Shown: positions 58,662 to 64,000 of the stretch, in pieces
Layout: every line of letters starts with the position of its first letter
Position numbering within the stretch: position 1 is the first letter of the stretch
NCBI RefSeq assembly: GCF_001417735.1
Contig: NZ_BBUZ01000037.1
Span: forward strand, 62,001-126,000
DNA length: 64,000 nt
Origin: Streptomyces sp. NBRC 110028
GTDB lineage: Bacteria; Actinomycetota; Actinomycetes; Streptomycetales; Streptomycetaceae
Reading direction: 5' to 3'
Notes under the pieces: model-generated
Databases searched by the model: none
What the model saw: only the letters and a program-made list of their open reading frames with translations
What the model was told of the DNA's origin: nothing
Made by a program: the position numbers and the translations under genes

Positions 58662-59441
58662 GTGCTACAGAACGATCAGCCCGAGCGGCCGGTCGCCGTG
58701 ATCACCGGCGCGGCCAGCGGTATCGGCCGCGCGCTCGCCGTCACCTACGCCCGCCGCGGCGTGCGGACGGTGCTCGGCCACTACCCCGGCGACCCCCACG
58801 ACCCGGACGAGACCGTCACGCTGGTCGAGGCGGCGGGCGGCACCTGCGTACGGCACGAGGTGGACGTGAGGGATCCCGCGGCGGTCGAGGCGTTCGCGGA
58901 GACCGCCCTCACCGCGTACGGCCGCCTGGACATCGCCGTGGCGAACGCCGGGGTGCTGCGCCGCGCGCCGCTCGCCGAACTCACCGACGACGCCTGGGAC
59001 GACATGCTCTCCGTCGACCTCACCGGGGTGCTGCGCACCCTGCGCTCCGCCGCCGGGCGCATGTCCGGGCCGGGCGCGATGGTGGCCGTCTCCTCCATCG
59101 CGGGCGGCGTCTACGGCTGGGGCGACCACGCCCACTACGCCGCCGCCAAGTCCGGAGTGCTGGGGCTGTGCCGGAGCCTGGCGGTCGAGCTGGCCCCGCG
59201 CGGAATCCGCGTCAACGCGGTGATCCCCGGGCTCATCGTCACCCCGCAGTCCGCCGACCCGGTCAACTCGCTCGGCCCCGACGGGCTCGCCCGCGCCGCC
59301 GGTTCCATTCCCTGGGGGCGGGTCGGCAGGCCCGAAGAGGTCGCCTCCGCGATCGCCTATCTGACCTCGGGGGACGCCTCGTACGTCACGGGGCAGAGCC
59401 TCGTGGTGGACGGCGGACTCACCGTGCGGATGCCCGCATGA
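58662..59441 (+). CDS. Short-chain dehydrogenase/reductase (SDR)
   Basis: 259 aa, classical SDR. The cofactor motif is TGAASGIG (15-22), then VANAGVL, the catalytic Ser in VSSIAGG and Tyr-x3-Lys in HYAAAKSG. Residues after strand 2 (LGHYPGD) lack the acidic residue typical for NAD preference, so the cofactor is uncertain. The GTG at 58662 has AGGAG eight nt upstream. The stop overlaps the next SDR (ATGA). Confidence 0.93.
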   Translation: MLQNDQPERPVAVITGAASGIGRALAVTYARRGVRTVLGHYPGDPHDPDETVTLVEAAGGTCVRHEVDVRDPAAVEAFAETALTAYGRLDIAVANAGVLRRAPLAELTDDAWDDMLSVDLTGVLRTLRSAAGRMSGPGAMVAVSSIAGGVYGWGDHAHYAAAKSGVLGLCRSLAVELAPRGIRVNAVIPGLIVTPQSADPVNSLGPDGLARAAGSIPWGRVGRPEEVASAIAYLTSGDASYVTGQSLVVDGGLTVRMPA

Positions 59442-60181
59442 CGGCCGGCGCGCTGCAGGGGCGCACCGCCTTCGTCACGGGCGGGGCCAGTGGCATCGGC
59501 CGCGCCATCGCGGCGGCCTACGTGCGCGAAGGCGCCCGGGTCGTGATCGCCGACCGCGACGCGTCCCGCGCCGCGGCGGCCGCCGCCGGGACCGGCGCGG
59601 CGGGGCACGCCGTCCTGGACGTCACCGACCCGGCCGCCGTCGAGGCCGTGACGGACGCGGTGGCGGGGGAGTACGGCGGCATCGACATCCTGGTCAACGC
59701 CGCGGGCATCCTCACCGAGGCGCCCCTGACCGAGATGGACCCGCGGCTGTGGTCGGAGACCATCGCCGTCGACCTCACCGGGGTCTTCCTCTGCTGCCGC
59801 TACGTCGTACCGGGGATGGCCGAGCGCGGCTGGGGACGGGTCATCAACATCGCCTCCCAGCTCGGCATCAAGGGCGGCCGCTCGCTGTCCCACTACGCGG
59901 CGGCCAAGGCCGGGGTCATCGGGCTGACCAAGTCGCTGGCACTGGAGGTGGCGGAACGCGGCGTGCTGGTGAACGCCATCGCGCCCGGCCCCGTCGACAC
60001 CCCGATGGTCGCCGGGATCACCGCCGAGTGGAAGGCCGCCAAGCAGGCCGAACTCCCCCTGGGCCGGTTCGGCCGCCCGGAGGAGGTGGCCCCCACCGCC
60101 GTCCTGCTGGCGAGCGAGCCGGGCGGCAACCTGTACGTCGGCCAGACACTGGGGCCCAACAGCGGCGATGTCATGCCGTAG
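59438..60181 (+). CDS. Second short-chain dehydrogenase/reductase
   Basis: 247 aa. TGGASGIG (14-21) is the nucleotide site and IADRD carries an acidic residue after strand 2, suggesting NAD(H). NAAGIL, the Ser in NIASQLG and HYAAAKAG complete the active site. The ATG at 59438 overlaps the previous SDR stop. Two different SDRs in one operon suggest successive oxidation steps on an alcohol-bearing substrate. Confidence 0.93.
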   Translation: MTAGALQGRTAFVTGGASGIGRAIAAAYVREGARVVIADRDASRAAAAAAGTGAAGHAVLDVTDPAAVEAVTDAVAGEYGGIDILVNAAGILTEAPLTEMDPRLWSETIAVDLTGVFLCCRYVVPGMAERGWGRVINIASQLGIKGGRSLSHYAAAKAGVIGLTKSLALEVAERGVLVNAIAPGPVDTPMVAGITAEWKAAKQAELPLGRFGRPEEVAPTAVLLASEPGGNLYVGQTLGPNSGDVMP

Positions 60182-60281
60182 CCGCGCCGGCTCACGAGCC
60201 GCCCTGGGCCGGACGTGTACCTCGGTCGGGTGCCGGCGGGCGGGAGACCTTGGGCGGCACCTGGACGGAGGAGGTGACGGG

Positions 60282-60977
60282 ATGTGCGGGGCGTGTGGTG
60301 AGCGTGGGGCGTTCGACTGGGCCCGGGCCTGGACCACCGGGGTCGCCGCCCGCCGGGCGGTGGCCGCCGCAGCGGCCCGGGCGGCGGACCGGCGCGGGCT
60401 GCGGGTGACCGCGGGCAGCGGCGGGTGGCTGGTCAGCGGGCCCACCGGGGCGGCCACCGCCTGCGACGGGCTCGGCGCCCTCGTCGCGGCCGTACGGCGC
60501 TGGGCCGGGGACGGCGAGCCCGCGCCCTGGGACCCGGGACGGCCCTCCGGGCCGCTGTCGGTGCCGGGGGAGCCGGACCGGCGTACCGGGGTCGTGCTGC
60601 GGGTGGGCCCCGGCGGCGCCCGCTGCCCCGACGCGGCGCTGGACGGGCGGCCCGGGGAAGCGGCGGTGGTGGACTGCGAGACCACCGCCCGCGCGGTGCT
60701 GGCCGCGCTCGCCTCACCCCGCTGGTCCCCGCGCCGCTACCTGGAGCGGGTGGAGGGCGTCTTTGCGCCCTGGGGGCACCCGGTGGACGATACGGCCCCG
60801 CAGCGCCCCGAACTGGCCGCCGACCACCTGGTCCGGCTGGAGTGGACGCGCCAGAGCGGACGGCTGGACGGCACGGCCCTCGCGGCCCGCGGCCCGCTCG
60901 GGCCGGGCGCGGAATACGACGTGGAGATCCGCGACGGACAACTGGTGCGCGCCCGGACCCGCTACGCCGTCCGCTAG
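60282..60977 (+). CDS. Unrecognised cytoplasmic protein with N-terminal CxxC
   Basis: 231 aa. I do not recognise the family. It begins MCGACGERG, a CxxC that could bind metal, but I see no second Cys pair. It has no membrane helix or signal peptide. GGAGGAGGTGACGGG precedes the ATG at 60282, a strong ribosome binding site. It follows the SDR pair by 100 nt and may have its own promoter. It converges with ybaK. Confidence 0.72.
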   Translation: MCGACGERGAFDWARAWTTGVAARRAVAAAAARAADRRGLRVTAGSGGWLVSGPTGAATACDGLGALVAAVRRWAGDGEPAPWDPGRPSGPLSVPGEPDRRTGVVLRVGPGGARCPDAALDGRPGEAAVVDCETTARAVLAALASPRWSPRRYLERVEGVFAPWGHPVDDTAPQRPELAADHLVRLEWTRQSGRLDGTALAARGPLGPGAEYDVEIRDGQLVRARTRYAVR

Positions 60978-60991
60978 CGCGTGCCCCCGGC

Positions 60992-61011
60992 GCCGCGGGC
61001 CGGCCCGCGGC
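60992..61011. terminator. Hairpin between convergent genes
   Basis: GCCGCGGG-CCGG-CCCGCGGC forms an 8-bp stem with a 4-nt loop (a 20-bp palindrome), between the genes ending at 60977 and 61044. Confidence 0.65.
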
Positions 61012-61043
61012 TCGCGGGTCCGGCGGGACGTGGCGGAGAAGCC

Positions 61044-61556
61044 CTATCCGTCGAAGCGGGCGATCGGCGCCACCACCGCGTCGGTCAGCGCCGCCAGGTC
61101 CTTCGGGGACAGCTCGACCTCCAGGCCCCGGCGGCCCGCCGAGACGCAGACCGTCTCGTGGCCGTCGGCGGAGGCGTCCAGCGCGGTCGGCAGCCGCTTG
61201 CGCTGGCCGAGCGGGGAGATGCCGCCGCGTACGTAGCCCGTGGTGCGCTCGGCCGCCGCCGGGTCCGCCATGGTGGCGCGCTTGCCGCCGACCGCGGCGG
61301 CGAGCGCCTTGAGGTCGAGCGAGGCCGATACGGGCACGATGGCGACCGTGAGCCGGTCGTCGACGCTCGCGATGAGGGTCTTGAACACCCGGCCCGGCTC
61401 CACGCCCAGCGCCCGCGCGGCCTCCTCGCCGTACGAGGGGGCGGCCGGGTCGTGGTCGTAGGAGTGCACGGTGAAGGCCGTGCCCGCCGCGGTGAGGGCG
61501 GTGGTGGCCGGGGTGCCGGTGGACCCGGAGGAGTTCTTCTTGGCCTTCTTCGCCAT
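61044..61556 (-). CDS. ybaK: Cys-tRNA(Pro) deacylase YbaK
   Basis: 170 aa. YbaK features are present: FTVHSYDHDPAAPSYGEEAA, RVFKTLIASVDD (conserved Lys), a VVPVSASLDLKALA-like strand-helix, and GYVRGGISPLGQRKRLPT. It hydrolyses Cys-tRNA-Pro formed by ProRS. It starts at the ATG at 61556, 18 nt after the LON-domain gene, so the two form an operon. Confidence 0.93.
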   Translation of the reverse strand: MAKKAKKNSSGSTGTPATTALTAAGTAFTVHSYDHDPAAPSYGEEAARALGVEPGRVFKTLIASVDDRLTVAIVPVSASLDLKALAAAVGGKRATMADPAAAERTTGYVRGGISPLGQRKRLPTALDASADGHETVCVSAGRRGLEVELSPKDLAALTDAVVAPIARFDG

Positions 61557-61574
61557 GGCTGAAGTGAGTCCGCG

Positions 61575-62315
61575 TCAGTTGGGGCTGGTGGGGTGGCGGG
61601 TGAGGTCGACGGCGGGCAGGGACGGGAGCTTACCGATGACCGCGCTCTCGGAGCGCAGCATTTTCAGCTCCTCGGCCAGCCGGCTCGCCGTGTCGGGCGC
61701 CTGGAGCAGCCGCTGCTTGGCCGGGGTGTCGAGCACGGCGGCGGCCGCGACCAGATAGGAGAGCACCGAGGGCTCGCCCGGCAGGTCCTGCTCGGCGGCG
61801 AGGGTGCGCTCCCGGGCGCCCGCCAGCCGCTTCTGGTACGTGCGGAAGGCCCGTACCACCCCGGAGGCCAGTGCCCCGGCGCCGTCGCCCGGCTCCTCCT
61901 CCAGCTCGTTGACCTCGCCCATCAGGTAGGGGCCCGCGGAGTCCACGGACAGCAGTTCGAACCGGGTGGTGCCGGTGGCCAGCACCTCGAAGGTGCCGTC
62001 CTCCTGCTCCCGGATGGTGGCCGCGTCCGCGACACAGCCCACCCCGTAGAACGACTTGGCCGGGTCCGGGCCGAAGCCCGCGGCCGGGCCCCGGTCGGGC
62101 GTGGGCGCCGACTCCGGGAGGCCGATCGCACTGGGTGCGACCTCGTGGCCGTCCCTGATGGCGATCACCCCGAACCGGCGCGGGGCGTCCTCGGGAAGCG
62201 CCGAAAGATCGCGCATCAGGGAGCGGTACCGCTGTTCGAAGACGTTCAGGGGCATGACGAGCCCCGGGAACAGCACCGTGTTCAGCGGGAAGAGCGGAAG
62301 GCGCGCGGAGGTCAC
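61575..62315 (-). CDS. LON N-terminal (substrate-binding) domain protein
   Basis: 246 aa. The LON-N domain begins LPLFPLNTVLFPGLVMPLNV and continues FEQRYRSLMRD. There is no AAA+ or protease part, so it is a stand-alone LON-N protein as in many actinobacteria. A helical C-terminus follows. The GTG at 62315 lies 8 nt after a -10-like TAGGCT (62329-62324) with no Shine-Dalgarno, so translation is probably leaderless. It precedes ybaK in an operon. Confidence 0.9.
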   Translation of the reverse strand: MTSARLPLFPLNTVLFPGLVMPLNVFEQRYRSLMRDLSALPEDAPRRFGVIAIRDGHEVAPSAIGLPESAPTPDRGPAAGFGPDPAKSFYGVGCVADAATIREQEDGTFEVLATGTTRFELLSVDSAGPYLMGEVNELEEEPGDGAGALASGVVRAFRTYQKRLAGARERTLAAEQDLPGEPSVLSYLVAAAAVLDTPAKQRLLQAPDTASRLAEELKMLRSESAVIGKLPSLPAVDLTRHPTSPN

Positions 62316-62349
62316 GGGGTGTAAGCCTAATGGCCTCACGCGCGTCTCT

Positions 62350-63945
62350 TCACTGACGGCGCAGCAGCCGGGAGGCACCGGCCGCCACGGTGGTGGCCAG
62401 CACCCAGCCGAGCAGGATCATCACGATGGACGCCCACTGGATCGCGCCCGCGGGTTTCCAGTAGCCGTCCTGGCCCAGATCGATGACCGGGATCAGCAGG
62501 TCGAGCGCGTAGAGCGAGGCGTTCCAGTGCGGGGTCTCACCCGGTTTGATGGCCTCCGGTCTGTTGTGCGCGAAGAACACCGAGCCGATGGCCCACAGCA
62601 CCGCCATCCACACCGCCGCGCGGCCGGGCCGGTAGCCGTAGGCCACCGTCCAGTCCTGCAGATAGCCCCACATCTTCCCGGCGAGCGGCAGCGTCTCGCG
62701 GCGCCGCCGCTGCTTGGCGAGCAGCACCTCGCGCGCGTCGGCGTCCTCGCCGCTGGCCCGCATCGTGTTGGCCAGCATCTCGTACGGCTCGGGCGCGTAC
62801 TCGGGGGTCGCTGCGGCCACCCACTCCAGCCGCCGGGACAGCGGGAAGTGGCCGCGCGGGATCAGGTTCTCGTAGCAGAAGCCCGCCATGGTCAGCCCGC
62901 CCGGGCCCGGCCAGCTCACCGACCTGTCGACCAGGTTGACCACCCGGGCGCCGGAGAGGATCACCCGCCCGCGCTGCGGCCGCTCGCCCAGGAAGCGCAG
63001 CTCGGGCGTCTGCACCCGGCGCAGCGACAGCTCCTGGTCGTTCTCCATGACGAAGCGCGCCTGGTCGAAGTCGATGGCGTCGCCGATCCGCCCGTCGTCC
63101 AGCCGGATCCCGCCCTCGCATTCGAAGCGCTGGATGCGGGTGCCGCGGGTCGGCGTGCTGGTGGTGCCGTACGGCGGCGTCGAACCGCTGGAGTAGGTGC
63201 TCACCCCGCCCGCGGTGAGGTACAGGCTGCGCTCGACGGTCAGCTGCGGCGCGTTCAGCGCCCGCCGCCCGTACGGATTGCGCAGCCGGCTGCCGCGCAG
63301 ACTGAGCGACACGCCGATCTGGGCCCCGCGCAGACTGATCTCGCCGTACGACTCGATCATGTCGGCCTGGAAGTCCTGGGCCACGGTCAGCCCGTCGGCC
63401 GTGATCGACATCCCCCGGCGGTCCCGGCGCACGATCAGCTGGTTCAGGAGTAAATCGGTGCCGATGTGGGCGTCGGTGAGCCGGATGCCGTGGTCGACCA
63501 CGCAGCGCGGCAGATGCAGATCGCCCTCGGTGCTCAGCCGGGCCGCCTCCAGCCGGGGGAGCGAGCAGCCCACCAGGCGGAGCGTGGTGAAGTGGGATTC
63601 CGGCAGCAGCACCTCCCGCTCGAAGCGGCAGTTCTTCAGCTCCACATACGGGTCGATGGTGCCGCCCGCCAGGTCGAGGGTGCCGGTGATGTGCACCCCG
63701 TTCAGCTTGAGCGCCGCCACCCGGCCCGGCTGGGCGGGCGGCCCGTCCAGCAGCAGCAGGGCCACGACCCGGGCGCGCACGCTGCGCTCCGGGCCCCAGG
63801 CGTACGGGCCGGAGGGGTCGTTCCGCTGGGGGTGGGAGGTGCGCAGATCGTGCGTACTGCCGTTGCGGAACGCCTGCCACATGCCCCACTCGGCGGTGGT
63901 CAGGTCGAGCCCCGGGGGAGGATCGCCGTCGTGTGGCTCGGTCAC
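62350..63945 (-). CDS. Beta-helix membrane protein (often called membrane-associated oxidoreductase); contains a TTA codon
   Basis: 531 aa. Residues about 70-370 are short beta-strand repeats with alternating hydrophobics (LKLNGVHITGTLDLAGGTI; EISLRGAQIGVSLSLRGS), like a right-handed beta-helix. Three or four membrane helices follow at about 435-525. I see no flavin, NAD or metal motif that supports an oxidoreductase name. A TTA codon (63453-63451, in GTDLLLNQL) makes translation depend on bldA tRNA. The GTG at 63945 has GGAGG ten nt upstream. Confidence 0.8.
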   Translation of the reverse strand: MTEPHDGDPPPGLDLTTAEWGMWQAFRNGSTHDLRTSHPQRNDPSGPYAWGPERSVRARVVALLLLDGPPAQPGRVAALKLNGVHITGTLDLAGGTIDPYVELKNCRFEREVLLPESHFTTLRLVGCSLPRLEAARLSTEGDLHLPRCVVDHGIRLTDAHIGTDLLLNQLIVRRDRRGMSITADGLTVAQDFQADMIESYGEISLRGAQIGVSLSLRGSRLRNPYGRRALNAPQLTVERSLYLTAGGVSTYSSGSTPPYGTTSTPTRGTRIQRFECEGGIRLDDGRIGDAIDFDQARFVMENDQELSLRRVQTPELRFLGERPQRGRVILSGARVVNLVDRSVSWPGPGGLTMAGFCYENLIPRGHFPLSRRLEWVAAATPEYAPEPYEMLANTMRASGEDADAREVLLAKQRRRRETLPLAGKMWGYLQDWTVAYGYRPGRAAVWMAVLWAIGSVFFAHNRPEAIKPGETPHWNASLYALDLLIPVIDLGQDGYWKPAGAIQWASIVMILLGWVLATTVAAGASRLLRRQ

Positions 63946-64000
63946 AGCCGTGTCGCCTCCTGTCCTCCGTACTCCCCGTACGGATCCCCATGCCCGCTGA

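Overview
The window is a chromosomal segment of a high-GC actinomycete, almost certainly Streptomyces. The evidence is strong G/C bias at third codon positions, frequent GTG starts, a Streptomyces-type FtsZ and MraY, a DivIVA with a P/Q/G-rich linker, LL-DAP-type peptidoglycan genes, and a single TTA codon found by eye. I see no phage, insertion sequence, CRISPR array, tRNA or rRNA.

Layout. 1-5.2 kb: a truncated CrtI-like FAD oxidoreductase, then a minus-strand operon of a degenerate ABC ATPase, a YhgE/Pip exporter and a TetR regulator with a palindromic operator at its head. 5.4-7.6 kb: a HEPN-domain protein, a SAM methyltransferase and a DUF3040 membrane protein, closed by two large hairpins. 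7.8-13.4 kb (minus): a MoxR / DUF58 / transglutaminase operon and a beta-carbonic anhydrase. 13.6-32.1 kb (plus): the division and cell-wall (dcw) cluster rsmH-ftsL-ftsI-murE-murF-mraY-murD-ftsW-murG-ftsQ-ftsZ-pgeF-yggS-sepF-yggT-divIVA. It begins at a promoter overlaid by three 10-bp-phased AGTGG repeats and ends at a strong terminator. 32.2-35.6 kb: ileS with a translational T-box leader. 35.9-38.8 kb: a DksA/TraR protein with a histone-H1-like tail, lspA, an RluA-family pseudouridine synthase and a GNAT acetyltransferase. 38.9-45.5 kb: MscS channel, dienelactone hydrolase-like protein, PhoD phosphatase, DsbA/thioredoxin-like membrane protein, an unrecognised membrane protein and DUF2252. 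45.7-49.3 kb: dnaE. 49.4-53.9 kb: a small basic protein, a NYN-domain protein, an ABC exporter pair and a membrane protein. 53.9-60.2 kb: a LacI regulator divergent from a five-gene operon (asparaginase-like amidohydrolase, HpPgdA/imidase-like NodB-fold enzyme, MFS transporter, two SDRs). 60.3-64 kb: an unrecognised CxxC protein, YbaK, a LON-domain protein, and a beta-helix membrane protein that carries the TTA codon.

How it works together. The core makes lipid II (MurE, MurF, MurD, MraY, MurG), assembles and cross-links septal wall (FtsZ, SepF, FtsQ, FtsL, FtsW, FtsI) and directs polar growth (DivIVA). Overlapping stop/start codons at several junctions suggest translational coupling. The least described parts are the LacI-controlled amide/imide operon, the MraZ-box-like repeats without an mraZ gene, the degenerate ABC/YhgE pair, and a repeat-built mini-ORF coupled to an ABC permease. 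Start sites were chosen by eye from ribosome binding sites, overlaps and family N-termini; no homology search was run.
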